64,000 nucleotides of DNA from Phoma sp. XZ068 (lineage: Eukaryota > Ascomycota > Dothideomycetes > Pleosporales > Didymellaceae). The DNA lies in assembly GCA_004835665.1 (NCBI GenBank), contig RBKR01000009.1:1178001-1242000 (forward strand). Direction: 5' to 3'. The notes under the pieces are model-generated. The model was not told the origin of the DNA. It searched no databases and was given only the letters and a program-made list of their open reading frames with translations. Position numbers and translations under genes: made by a program. Positions within the stretch are counted from its first letter, which is position 1. Every line of letters begins with the position of its first letter. Below, piece by piece: positions 32,954 through 45,260 of the stretch.

Positions 32954-35352
32954 ATGGCCCACGACCAGGGCATGTTCTCGGTGCAACGACCGCGCCAGGT
33001 AAGTGCGATGTGTTTTGGGCCGAAACTCCACCGCCAACTCTTACTCACAACTGCGCGCAGACATTAGGACCCATGAACAACAACGTCTCTTCTGCGATTC
33101 CCATGCCCTCGTCCGCGATGAAGCGCTCCAGCTCGGTACACCAGATGCAGCAAGGCTCGCAATTCGGCGGAAACAACCACGCGCGCTCACAGTCTGGCGG
33201 ACGTATGTCCCTTGCACCAGGGCGGCCAGCGCAGCCGCTCTTCGCGCGCTCGTCATCCGGCACAAACCTCGCTGAGGGGTTTCCATCTGTGCAGCGGCAG
33301 TCTATGGGCGCCTTCGGCGGGGCCAGTAGCGGGCGCAAGAGCTTTGCGCCTGGCGCGTCGCTCTTCCAGACACCAGCACCACCTGCAGGACCGGACTTTG
33401 AGCAGAGCGCGCAGCGACGAAGCAGCGTATTCAAATCGCGCACATCACATGCGGGCGGCCAGTCGGCTGTCAAGCAATCCTTCTTCCAGCAGGCGCCTAT
33501 GCCTGCAGCGCCTCCAGCAGACCCTCGCCGAGTAAAAGATCCCAACACGCGACAGCAGATGGCTGGCGAACTGCTCCAATTCCTCACACACAACAACTTC
33601 GAGATGGAGTCTAAGCACGTCTTGTCGAACAAGGCCATGACATCACCCACACAAAAAGATTTCAACACCATGTTTATGTGGTTGTACAACAAGATCGACC
33701 CAAGCTACCGATTTCAGAAGTCAATCGATCAAGAGGTCCCAGTCCTGCTCAAGCAGCTACGCTACCCATTCGAGAAGTCCATTATGAAGTCGCAGATTGC
33801 GGCTGTGGGTGGAAACAACTGGCCAACATTCCTGGGCCTACTTCACTGGATGATGCAGCTTGTAGTCTTGTGCCAGAGATACGAGTCCGGCAGCTACGAC
33901 GAAGCCTGCTTCGAGGCTGGATTCGATGTCTCTGGCGACCGCATCATCTTCGACTTCCTCACAGACGCATACAGCACATGGCTGGCAGCAGACGACGAAG
34001 ATGACGACGACGAGGCTCAGGATCGACACATGCAGCCTCACATACAGAACATGGCAGCCAAGTTCGAGGCGGCGAACTCGCAACACCACGATCAGGTCAA
34101 GATGCTCGAAGCTGAGCACAAGCTGCTCCAAGACCAGATTGATGAGCTCAGTAAGGCTGGCCCTCGAATTGCAAAATATGAGGAACAGAACAAGGTCCTC
34201 CAAGAGGACAAAGTCAAGTTCGAAAGCTACAACGCCAACATGGAGCTCAAGGTCAAGAAGTACACGGACCGATGCGAGTTTTATGAGAAGAACATTGAAG
34301 AACTCGAGGCCGAGCTCGAAGCTGCAGAGAAAGAGCAAGCAGAACTCCAAGCCATCATCGACGGCCGCGGAATGACTATCAACGACATCGACCGCATGGC
34401 CGCCGAGAAGGACCGTCTGGACACGGCACTGCAGGGCACATCCACACGCCTGGAGGAATCCAAGAAGCGCGTTGCAGAGAAAGAAATGCAGGCCTCTAAG
34501 AAACTCGACGAGCTGGAGCAAACAATCGAGCGCTACAACAACCTAGGCTACCAGATTGGTGTCATTCCCAGCACTGCTGTTAATGCAAAGGGCCAAGAGT
34601 ACGAACTCATCCTTACCGTGACTGACGGTCCGAACTTCTCTGGCTCACAGATGGGCTCGTCTTCTCAAGAACCCTCAGATCGTTTACTGCAGGACTCCAG
34701 CACAGGCTACTCGCCCGCACACCTTCTCAATCTCGACCTCAAGGGCACCATAAAATCCAACATCCTGACCCTGCGCAAGGAAATTGCGGAGAGACGCAAC
34801 GCAGCCCTCGAAGCAGATATGAACAACCATGACCTGCTCGACAAGATCAAAGAGGCCATGGACGACAAGGTCGCCGAGGTGGAAGCGCTCGGACATCGCG
34901 TCGCGCAAGCGGAAGAGGAGCTCGAGAAGCTTCGCGAGATTACAAATACGCAGAAGAGCCAGAGTGATGCGCAGATTGAGCGCATGGAGAAAGAACTTGG
35001 CCGCATGAGGAGTGGTCTGGGCGAGAGTGTGCAGTTGATGGTGCAGAGGGAGATGGCTGTTAACATTGAGTAAGTCGACACCATTTTAATATCTTGGAAA
35101 GACCTGCAGCTAACCTCTGAAAGATACGAGCAACTCCAGCTCCGAGCCAACTCGCTTCGGGAAGAACTACACACAGAAATCGAGCGCATGCTTGATGATA
35201 TTGTGCGGTTCAAGCTGCACGTCCAGCGCAGTCTGGAGGAGTACGAGCAGTTCATTGCCGACGAGGTCGAGCGCAGCTGCGAGGAGCAAGACATGCTCGC
35301 CCAGGGCGAGGAGGGCGAGCAGGACGACGAGGAGATGGGTGATGCGGAGTAA
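32954..35352 (+). CDS. NDC80: Kinetochore protein Ndc80/HEC1
   Basis: Exons 32954-32998, 33061-35069 and 35124-35352; introns 62 and 54 nt; 760 aa. A basic disordered N-terminal tail is followed by the calponin-homology microtubule-binding domain (RVKDPNTRQQMAGELLQFL, YNKIDPSYRFQKSIDQEVP, QLRYPFEKSIMKSQIAAVGG, WPTFLGLLHWMMQLV). Long coiled coils follow from about residue 330 to the end, with a break near YQIGVIPSTAVN. Ndc80 forms the outer-kinetochore complex with Nuf2, Spc24 and Spc25 that binds spindle microtubules. The acidic C-terminus (EEGEQDDEEMGDAE) lies in the last exon. Confidence 0.95.
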
Positions 35353-35638
35353 ATACGGGGCAAGAAGATGACGATGACGATGTTACGATGGACGGCGTTG
35401 GTGGTCCGCTTTTGACGGTCGGAGTTTTTTGCTATTCGACGCGGTGTTGCTTGCTACCCATGGTAGACTCGTGGCCATTGGAGTTACGGAGTTGGACACG
35501 CTTCGGCACTTCCCAGATACCTCTTCGTTCTTGCTTTTGGATATCGCAACATCTACACATTGACCTATTATCGAGTCTATTTTGCGTGCATCCAACTCCA
35601 TCTTCGTTCCCAAACGCAAATCGCCCTTCAGTGGGTTC

Positions 35639-36984
35639 TTATGTCCCATATGCTGGTTTCCGTGCACTGAACTGCACAACCTCAAAATACGCATGCACCT
35701 TCTTCTCCTTCAATCCGTTTCTGAATTTCGCGATGAATACCTGTGCCTCCTCTATACTCCATCCCATGACCTTGGTCAGCAAGAACAATCCCCACCCTTC
35801 GGCGCCCTGCGTGCAGTGCAAGAAATTCCAACGCCCAATCTCCTTCATACGAGGATCAGCTGGCCAGCCGTTCACGGGAACCTTGTACACGTTTTCGACG
35901 ACGTCGACGAAGCCGGCGTTCTTCACGTAGGTGGACAGATTCCATACTTCGTAGAAGGATTTGCCGAAGCGGTTTGATGCTTCGTGGAAGACGTCACTCC
36001 ACTGACTTAGAATGTGGTCGGGGGTGAGAGTGCCATCGTCGCTCTTGAATTGGATGCTCATCTCCACTTCGTGCAAGTAGCCTCCAGGCTGCAGGTTGTC
36101 GAAGACCTGACGGTATAGCGCGGGCCAGTCGGCGATGGAGCCGTACAGTGAGCGGATATTGATGAAATCAAAGGTGTTGGAAAAGGTCCAAGGGGAGGTT
36201 ATGTCGTCTATTTCGAATTTGCAATTGGGTGGGGAGAAGGAGGGTTGAATGGGAGAGAGGTCGACGCCTATGATTTCGGCGCCGGGGTGTTCTGATCGAG
36301 TCAGTCTGAGGACGCCATGTGAATGAGACGTACGAACCATCAGCCATGTCCATACACCAGATTCCTGTGCCGCATCCGAGGTCGAGAATCCTTTGTGGAT
36401 TCTGAATAGGCGCAAGGTGCAGTTTGTTGTCAAGCAACATTAAGAACATATGATGTGCAATGTCGAGTTGATCGTTCTGCACTTCGTCGTTCGGACCCCA
36501 GTACTCGCCCTCTCGGAACTTGTGGTAGCGCCGACCATTCTCATACCGATGTCTCCAGATTGTGGATGGGATAGATGTTGTATCGCTTAAATGGTCTGAA
36601 TCGCCATATGCTGAGTCCGATTCGTCAAAGTCGCTATCCTGCACGGATCTCAGCACCATGCAAACCTAGACTTGTGCAGATGTAACACGACTTATACAAA
36701 AACAAACTTTGCGCGCAGCTCAACGAATGTATCTTTGAAAAACTTACAGGTTGAATTGCAGGTTGAATGGGGGCAGGATCGTGTTCCGCTGCTGTTGTGG
36801 GTGCCGGCGCTGCTCCGGCCGTTTCCTCATGACTTGCAGGAGCTGCACTTACTGGAGATGTCGATGCATCTCCTCCCACTGCTGCTGCTGCTGGTGCTGC
36901 CCTGCTCGACAAAGGTGGCGTCGCTTCCATATTCGCTGAAGGGCCTGGTGGATCCATCCCTGGGCCTGGCTGTGAGGTCACCAT
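35639..36984 (-). CDS. LaeA-like SAM-dependent methyltransferase
   Basis: Exons 36984-36748, 36665-36338 and 36291-35639; introns 82 and 46 nt; 405 aa. Exon 1 encodes an Ala/Pro-rich disordered tail. The conserved part begins with EGEYWGPNDEVQNDQLDIAH, then SAM motif I RILDLGCGTGIWCMDMADEH, GVDLSPIQPSFSPPNCKFEI and GGYLHEVEMSIQFKSDDGTL, the hallmarks of the LaeA/Llm group. LaeA itself is a nuclear regulator of secondary metabolism; many paralogues are of unknown role or methylate small molecules. The frame extends upstream of the ATG at 36984 without another ATG, so the start is tentative. It is divergent from a P450. Confidence 0.88.
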
Positions 36985-37915
36985 TTTGGATCCAGCGTTT
37001 GCGATTTGAGCCAGGGACGACAACGCCGCACTCTTGCTGGTTCGGCTCGGGACGCAAAGGGCCTGGGTAAGCGAGTTCGTCGGCAGATATCAGAGATAAC
37101 CTCAATGAGCTACGTGATCAGACAACGAGGATGGTAGAAATATTCGTACTTCGGAAGCAATGTCGGTAATATGCCCAAGAAACGGTGGGAAAGAAACGTA
37201 CAATGACTTTGCCTAGTGCCGACCCTGCAATGCGAGAGATGGCTTGTACTGGGGAACCACTGTGGACTCCGGATCTGTTGATGGACGTGCACCGGGAAGC
37301 AACGTGGTGACAGGCTTCATACCTGGTCGATGCTGCAGGCCAACCCACTTTAAGGAAGACGTGCTGGTCATCTCCTCAGCATCGTAGGTCTGGCCATGTT
37401 CCATCAGACGTTCCTGCAAGCATCTCCAGTCCACGACGGGCAGCTATTCTGTATGATGTGCTGATGTTGTCATGTTTATATTCCTTTGTACCGCTGTTCT
37501 GGTACTGAGCTCTTCCGAGGCCTCAGTACATCTTGTCATGTCACTTTTTTCGATGATTGCGGCCAGATCTCGGGAGGCCATCAGGCGCCCTATTGCGAAC
37601 TTCGTGCTTGGGGATAGCTCCTCTTCCAAGCAGAGCAGTCGAAGATTCGTCTGTTTGAATTGTTTGTCAACAGTCGACGGATATAATTCCGCAAAAGTTC
37701 ACTCGTCGCCCTCCTAGTTCGCGCAGCCACGTTTGACCACAGGCACGGGAGCTGCGATGCAAACACGGACATTGCTCCCTCCCTAGCCAGGATGACCTAC
37801 CACCCCTGCAAGCGCCCCCGGCACCTGCCACACTCAAGGATCCCGCCAAACAGCGGCTCCCCGTTGTTCATCTCCAGCCTCAAGGATTGCTTTTCTTGCG
37901 TCACCTTATCGCCTG
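36985..37915. other. Divergent intergenic region between methyltransferase and P450
   Basis: 0.9 kb upstream of both genes. No convincing coding frame or RNA. Confidence 0.5.
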
Positions 37916-39581
37916 ATGGCTATGGATACCGGTACACTGGGCGCGCTGGGGTCGGTCTCACACCTGTACTTGATCGTTTTCGTCACCGCGACTTATCTGA
38001 TCACTGCTCGTCTTCGGCAATACTATCGCCTCCGCCATTTCAAGGGCCCGGCAACCACAGGTATCTCATGGTGGTGGCATTCGAAGGCTGTATTGAGTGG
38101 CCAAGCACAGCGCTACTATGGTGATGCGACGGAGAAATATGGTACATCAGACAGAACTTCAGGATTATAGTAAACATACTGACCGTTCAGGGCCAATCGC
38201 AAGAGTGTCGCCTGAACACTTGATAACAAGTGACCCGGAGTTATGGGCTTACATCAACGGTGTTCGGTCTCCATACCGTAGGGCGCCATGGTACTACCAC
38301 GCAGCACGGTTTGAGCCTGGAAAGGACAACGTATTCACCGAGTGTGACAACGATCGCCACGATGCCAGGAGAAAGAAGATGTATGCTGGTGTAAGTATAC
38401 TTAATCATGATACTTCTTAGATCTAAGCTAAGAACCGACAGTATTCTGGGAAAGAGAACTTGTCCTTGGAGCCGTCGATCGATGGCCACGTGAAAGAATT
38501 AATACAGCTGGTGCAGACTTACGCTGCGCAGCCTGCGTCGACAGAGCCACTTAAAGCAATGGACCTTGCCGAAAAGATTCCCTTCTTCACCTTAGACGTC
38601 ATCAGTCACATTGGTCTTGGAACAGCATTCGGCGACCTTGTCTCCAACAAGGACGTGAACGACTATCTCAAATCCTCCGAGGAAGGTCTCAAGATTGGCA
38701 ACACAGCTTTTGGCCTGGGACTAGGCTGGATGCGAGAGACCCCAATCATCGGCCCAGCGATCAGTCCTTCAGAGAAGGATCTAACCGGCTATGGCCGCAT
38801 GATGCACGAAGCACGCAAGATAGTCGATGCTCGTAAGTCTAAGTCGACAGAGGGGAAATCTGACATGCTCGCTTCCTTCGTTCGCAATGGTGTATCTGGC
38901 GACGACCTCTTCCAGGAGGTTTTCGAGCAGATAGTGGCCGGCTCTGACACCACTGCGGCCGCTATTCGAATTATACTGCTCTACATCATGACACATCCAC
39001 GCGCGTACGCAAAATTGCAAGCCGAGATCGATCAAGCCGTGAAGTCTGGTGCCGCTCCGGCATCCTCGAATATCATCTCAGATACCGAAGTACGCAAGCT
39101 TCCCTACTTGGGCGCCGTCGTCAGAGAAGGAATGCGCATCCACCCACCCGTTGTAAATCTCTTCTCTCGTATCGCCCCTGATGCCGGTGATGTAGTCACC
39201 GTGCAAGGCACAGAGTACTTCATTCCTGGCGGCACCATGGTTGGGTATTCAGCGTGGAGCATGCACCGCAACAACATATCTCTTTATGGCGATGACGCTG
39301 CGGTCTTCAGGCCAGAGCGCTGGTTTGTTGACCAGTCGAGTCCCGCTGAGAAGGATAGGCTAAAGGAGATGATTAAGACGAATGATATGATCTTCGGGTA
39401 TGGGAGGTGGGTGTGTTTGGGCAAGAATGTTGCGCTGATCGAAATACACAAGTGTGTTTTTGAGTTGCTGAGGCATTTCGATCTCGCGCTGAGCAATCCA
39501 ACGGAGCCTTGGAAAACGCATAATAGTTTGGGCTTGTGGGAGATCAAGGATATGTGGGTTGATGTGACGGCACGATCATGA
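37916..39581 (+). CDS. Cytochrome P450, pisatin demethylase-like
   Basis: Exons 37916-38141, 38191-38390 and 38442-39581; introns 49 and 51 nt; 521 aa. An N-terminal membrane anchor (HLYLIVFVTATYLITARL) precedes the hinge with HFKGPATTGISWWWH. Other landmarks are the I-helix oxygen-binding AGSDTTAA, the ExxR pair in VREGMRIHPP, PERW, and the haem loop FGYGRWVCLGKNVA with the ligand Cys. The overall sequence resembles fungal CYP families related to pisatin demethylase, which oxidise plant phenolics or secondary metabolites at the ER. Complete, all catalytic residues present. Confidence 0.93.
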
Positions 39582-39747
39582 TGACGATACATAGTTACGG
39601 CAGACTGAGCACCGCAAGCTGACTTTTCTGAGGAAGATGTTGAAAAATTGATTATTACTACTCATTTATCTTCATGGCCGGACAAAGCAGGGTATACGCA
39701 AAGGGAATTACATTATAAGCCAAGAATCTCCGGTATCGAGGAGTATC

Positions 39748-41224
39748 TTACTTCTGCGGCGCCTTCCCCGGCTCAGGAAGCTGCGAAACATCTGGTAAAT
39801 CGGCGACTGTCGCCTTCCCGTCTTCTTTGCTGTCCTTTATTATCGTCGCTTCCGTAGGCTCACCCTTGACTGGGGGAACAGGTTCAGAGGTGACGTTCGT
39901 CTTCTGCCGCTTCTTGTCGCCAAAGACCGAGTCATCATCACTAGCGACCGCGCTGGAAACGCCTGAAGCCTCGGCTGAGGCAGACTCTGCAGCCAGACGT
40001 TCCTTCTCCAGACGAGTCTCGCGGCCGCGCTTGTGGCAGTACCAGAATACGAAAAGGAGGACTGTAGGAAAGTCAGTGGCTTTTCTTTCAACAAATCTAT
40101 AATAGGTCTTCGACTACGGGTAACTTACTCATGACGGCCAGACTCATAATCAAATTTGTGCCTGTGGCCAAGGCAGGGAACCTAAACTTCAGGAAGTTGA
40201 CAATACTCTTCAGCGCTGTAGCCACTGCGCCCTGAGCAGAGACCAGCTGCTTAAGGCTGGGGATCTTCGGTACGCCCGGTATTCTGCTCTTCTTACTCTT
40301 GCTTCCGCCACCGCTAGCACGTTGTTTGCCGTCAAAGCCTGGTTTCTCAGCACTTGCAGCGAGTAATTCGGGACCAAGGCCGGCTGTGAGCTTCGCGGGC
40401 AGACTCTTGACGAAGTTCTGAAGGAAGGGTGGAAGCCCGCCGTACATCTTCTTCAACTGAGTATCGTAGTCCGTGAAGAGCTTCTCGAGATCGTTGTATG
40501 CTGTTGGTGCGCCGTTGACGACGTCTTTGAGTACGAGGGTGAACTTGTGGAGGAGCTCTTCGGACTCTTTGCTAAAGGAGAAGACGCGGTTGTTCACTGC
40601 AGACATGTTCAACTCTTCCAAGATCTTTGTCAAGTCCTGTGTTTCCTTCTCGACTTCGCTCTGCTCGGCAGACCTTGAGGCTTCGGCAGCAGCGAGCAGA
40701 TTGTCGGCAAACTCGTTGCGCTCAGCTTCTGTGACTTTGCCTTTGCCCTTCTTGTCCTTCGTTATTGTATCCTTTTCTTTATCGGCCTTTTCCGTCTTCT
40801 TGCCGAACTTGGGGAGGGTAAAGTACGAAGTGAACGGCTTCTTTTCCGTTGGGCTCTTGGGGAGTGCAATCTTGTCCGCCCCATCCATCAGTGCTTCTTG
40901 CGCGTCCTTGCCGACTTTCTGCTGCCCATGCTCATCGATAATCACGGCTGGGCGGCCGGGTAGCGGCGGTGGAGTACCCTCGGGCTCTTGCGCAATCGCA
41001 GCAAGTCGCTCAAGGAACCTCTCGTCTTCTTCGTCAAGAACAGGCTCGGCGCCTGTCTCGTCGGCTGGCTCGCTGATCGTTGGTGCAGGCGGTGGAGAAG
41101 GAACCGGTCCGGTAGGTTTGGTCGCTTCTTCAATGTTGGGCGCATTGTGAACAACAGTTTCTCTGAAGTTGGCGGGATCATTCTGCTTTGCCTTCGGTCG
41201 TAGCTTTTGGAGGTAGGAGGCCAT
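39748..41224 (-). CDS. Single-pass membrane protein, conserved-looking, function unknown
   Basis: Exons 41224-40129 and 40061-39748, 67-nt intron, 469 aa. A long hydrophilic N-terminal part starts MASYLQKLRPKAKQNDPANF, then Pro-rich and Lys-rich tracts (KADKEKDTITKDKKGKGKVT). A folded-looking helical segment (VFSFSKESEELLHKFTLVLK, LPPFLQNFVKSLPAKLTAGL) is followed by a single transmembrane helix made across the exon junction (TNLIMSLAVMILLFVFWYC), then a charged tail HKRGRETRLEKERLA to an acidic, Pro-containing end. The gene model is good; the role is not known to me. Confidence 0.78.
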
Positions 41225-42316
41225 GGCGAATGCAGGTAGTGTCTCACGCCTGTTTGCGGGGTGATTGTGCAGATAATGTCAAAATTGAGGGGTATTTCTA
41301 GGTTGTACAAGGACTGACGTCTGGTAATAACTTTCGACGGCGACTCAGCCACCCTGGAGGCGATCTTCTTTGCACGGCGATCGCAACGCGGCAAGCATGT
41401 CGTTGTGGCCCTGTTGTGAGTCTGGTCGCATCCAAGAGCCCGTACGTCATGGGCAGGGGTCCTTAGCGCGCGGCATGTGAACTCGACGGTAATACCATCA
41501 ACGCCACTCACCACAACACAACTTTGTCTTTGGATCCACAAGAGCTTAGCGAACTATAGGCCGAAGCACTCTGCATCACAAGTCTTATGTCTACTCATTG
41601 ATAGTATAGTACTATATTTTCTCAGGTACCATTGCGGGATGAGTTGTTTTGCTTCCGTTTGCCATGGCACTTTTCCTCCAAGCCTGGCAGTTCTTGTTAA
41701 AGATGTGAGTGGGAGCCAAAGTAGTCGCGCGTGCTAGCCTGCAGGATTCTAATCCTAACCCGAGCACCAACGTAGACTACTACATTCATCATACTATGAA
41801 GACCAACTACCCTTGATACAGTGCGAGCGACGATGTAACGTGACGAGATCTATAGGACTTGAAAGAAGCAACCAAGCACATTGGCTCACTTCTCTATATC
41901 ACATCTTTTAAGCAACTATATTTCTATAATTACATAACTTTAATTCGACAGATGCAACAACATTAAGGCCGCTTCGCTTCTCTATGTTTCTGACGCGGAA
42001 GGCTCGCTACCTCTCGTCAAGCAGTGCCATTGCTGACGATTCTGCGCTACATCTTCGTTTACGGCTGCAGACAAATGGAGCTGTTACCAGCTGACCGGGG
42101 GGTGACATCACGGGTTTGGAGGCCGCGTTTGTCTTTCACTTGCAACGTTGGCGAATACAGAGCTCTCTCACCTGCGCCTTCTACGTTCAATGACTCGCCG
42201 AGAGTGCTTCACATAGTCGCGCATTATTATATAAACCCAAGTGCTCCAATCTGCTCCATTTCACATATTCTCTGTACATAATCTAACAATCGTTTGACAC
42301 ACACTTTGCCAACGAT
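41225..42316. other. Divergent intergenic region
   Basis: Promoters of the membrane protein (-) and the SANT-like gene (+). A TATA box lies at 42228-42235. No gene is recognised. Confidence 0.5.
42228..42235 (+). promoter_or_regulatory. TATA box of the SANT-like gene
   Basis: Perfect TATATAAA, 82 bases upstream of the ATG at 42317. Confidence 0.55.
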
Positions 42317-44111
42317 ATGACCTACTCGGCATTCAGCTTCGACAGTAAGATTCTCTCTAATGGCTTCAACAACTAACTATACTAACACATATGACAGACG
42401 CCGAGCCGATGTATGACTCCACTCTCCAAGATGCCATGGAGATGGCTTCAAGTGATGACCAAGACGACTATTTGGAGGATACCACCTCAGTTACAGGCGA
42501 CCACGTGAGTGACGATTGCCTACCCCGGATATATTCACTGACAGTGGGCAGGGCGAGGACGGTGACTTCAACCTCGATGACTATGACAACCATGGTCTTG
42601 AGCTGGATGATGAGGAGGAAGATGACACCGGGGACTACAATGATCGCGACGTTGGCACAAAACGCAAACGCGTTGGAACGGATGCTCTTGAGAGCGAGCT
42701 GAATCGGTCCCAGCAGACTGACGCACGCATCAAAGCTGAAGGTGGAGAGACATTTATCCTTGACGATAGCACTTCCTCTCTGGCCCATCAACACAGCTCT
42801 CAAGCAATTGGCACGTTTCGCCGTCGTAAGTCACCATGCATTTTTGGTTTCAATACACTAACTACCTACCTATAGACGACCGTCAAAAGGGCGGCAGACT
42901 GGCAGCATACAATAAGAAAGTTTCTGCTGAGCTTGACTCAGATGATGAGCTGATCCTCAAGATGCGTGAGAAAGGGTACAGTGACCGTCAGATTGCTGAG
43001 AAGTTAACCAAAGAAGGTCGTGTTCGCTATGACCAAAAGTCCATCTCTACACGCATCATGCGCATTCGACTTGCTCAAGCTGAGAATGTTGACTTCCTCC
43101 TACAAGAAGGAATCAAGGAGTGGGAGTTCGGTGATGTGCGTTTCGCAAGCTTCATTTCTGTTCTTAAGATTATCCACTGACTAGCTCCAGGACCAACGTC
43201 TCGTGCAAGCCTATGCCCTCGCCGACATTGAGATCAGTTACGAGATCGAGCGCATCCGAGCATGGCGTTTCCGCAAAGTGTCCGAGTACATGCGTCGTCT
43301 CAATAGTGAATCGCTCTTCTCAGCTAATGCTTGTCGCATTCGCTATGGCGAGCTTACTACAGGCACCGCTCGCATCCCTTGTGATGTAGACGATGACCCA
43401 GATACTCGCCGCGAAGAGCTCGAAGTTTTCCGCTTGTCACGCGAAGTAGCCCGAGAAAAAGAGGCGGCTGAAAGGGAGACTCAAGAGGCCATGGAGAAGC
43501 GTGTCAAAGATGCAGTCAAGATCAAAAACGCCCAGAAGGCCGAAGAGGTAGCCAACCAACGTGCAGCAAAAGAGCAGGTGAAGGCTGAGCGCGCAATGCA
43601 ACGAGCCGCCCAAGCCCAGCTTCGAATGCAAAAGGCCACAGAAAATCAGAAGGCAAAGACTGAGCGGAACATGCAAATCAAGCAGGCTGCTTCCACACCT
43701 AAGAAGCGTGGTAAGAAGGCTAGATTGGACACGGATGCGCCAACCAAGTCCACCCCATCGAAGGCAATTTCGTCGAAGGCCAACGAAGAAGACCCCGACA
43801 CAATCGATCCACGCTCCTACCTCAACATAACCGATCTCACAACCATGTGTGCAAATCGTGGCCTCCCTACCGATAAGACTAAGAGGGAGCTTGTCGCCTC
43901 CCTTGCCGACGCTGATATGGAGTGGACTCACGACCAGCTTCGCAAGATGTGCAAGGCGAAGGGCCTCAGTGCGGGCGGCAGTAAGGTCATTATGCGCTAC
44001 CAGTTGGCTCTTAGGGCAGCACAGATGTGTCCCAGCTTCGAGACGGGTATGAAGGCAGCTGAGATGACGATGGATACTGGTGCGGATCACATGATTGTAG
44101 ACACCGAGTAG
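42317..44111 (+). CDS. Putative nuclear protein with Myb/SANT-like and SAP-like motifs
   Basis: Five exons: 42317-42344, 42398-42504, 42552-42825, 42876-43135 and 43191-44111; introns 47-55 nt; 529 aa. An acidic N-terminus includes the basic patch TKRKRV, a likely nuclear signal. The middle region (DSDDELILKMREKGYSDRQI, then AEKLTKEGRVRYDQKSISTR) has the helix-turn-helix look of Myb/SANT-type domains. A long charged coiled coil follows (residues about 260-400). The C-terminus has two SAP-like helix pairs (NITDLTTMCANRGLPTDKTK and THDQLRKMCKAKGLSAGGSK). These features suggest chromatin or DNA binding, as inference. Gene structure is sound. Confidence 0.8.
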
Positions 44112-45260
44112 GTGTATGGTCGTGTGGAGCTGCACTTGAGACGGTTTGTAGTCGGTTTGATCGTATTCAGGATGGTATTAGTTCCTCTGGAGGTCGTTGA
44201 AGCCAGCCTGATGCGTCAGGTTTTAAGATTTCGTGGACGCGATGGGATAAATACTTGGCAAAAGTATGTATCAAGCAGTTCTACGACAGAGAATCAAGGT
44301 GCGGATAGGTTTAATCTAAAAGTGTGCTTTAGAATCCTACATGTCATCTTCAATGGCTACCTCAGTGTGATGTATCATTATCGTAGATCGTCTGAAGCAT
44401 TCCAGACAATCCCCCATACACAACACGATCCAAAGTAGGCAGGTATGTCACAGACCTCTGGATCAATAATATCAGCATCTGTTAATATATCGACTACCCC
44501 CAAGGGTGAATATATCGAGACACACATAACCTTGTGCAAATAAAAAGGGTAAAGCAAGCTCAAGAAATTTATGAGGGCGAAATGCTATGGTTGAGTAGTG
44601 AAATATGAATGGGATCGTAATACGAGTCTGTGCTGGGTTTCCGAAGGAGGTGTATTGCGAGGTTCAAGAGTCCCGATGTGTCCAAAGCTTCCAGTAGATA
44701 TTAACAACATAGTGCTCAAAGTGTACTAGTAGTGTCTCCCAACATATCCCATAAGATTCAACTTCTGCTATTCAACCACTCAAAGAAATTCAGTCCATCC
44801 ATGTTCAGAAGGACAACCTACGCAGTGGTTGCTCTCTTCCCAAGCGTTCCGCCTCTTTGTCAGGGCTAATATCGCTCTGTGCTGACCCACTGTCTTTCCA
44901 TTCAGTCCTTGAAACTGCAACGAGCAGGATCCCAGGCCACGCCATATGCGCGCGCGCGAGCTCTCTACGGGCCGTTCGCTTGTCTGGTGTGCTGCATTAT
45001 GAACGAGGTCCACAATGTTGTTGGGTCTTCTGGGCTGTTGTAGACCATTGACTTAATGCCCTGGCACTTTGTCTTCGCGCAGACAACTTTGGCGTAGCTA
45101 AATGCAGCAATATAGAATCGAGAAAGGCGGTCATAATCGTCGCCAACAATCACTGCGCAAATGAAGCTTCCTGTCGTCGGAAGAGTGCCAATTGTCGAGT
45201 GTTGGCATCCCTTTGAGCATGTGTGATTCTCTCCAAAATAATTGGCTAGGGACGTTCATC
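44112..45260. other. Intergenic between convergent genes
   Basis: 3' flanks of the SANT-like gene and the SR protein. AATATATCGA occurs twice around 44480-44520. No gene is recognised. Confidence 0.5.
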
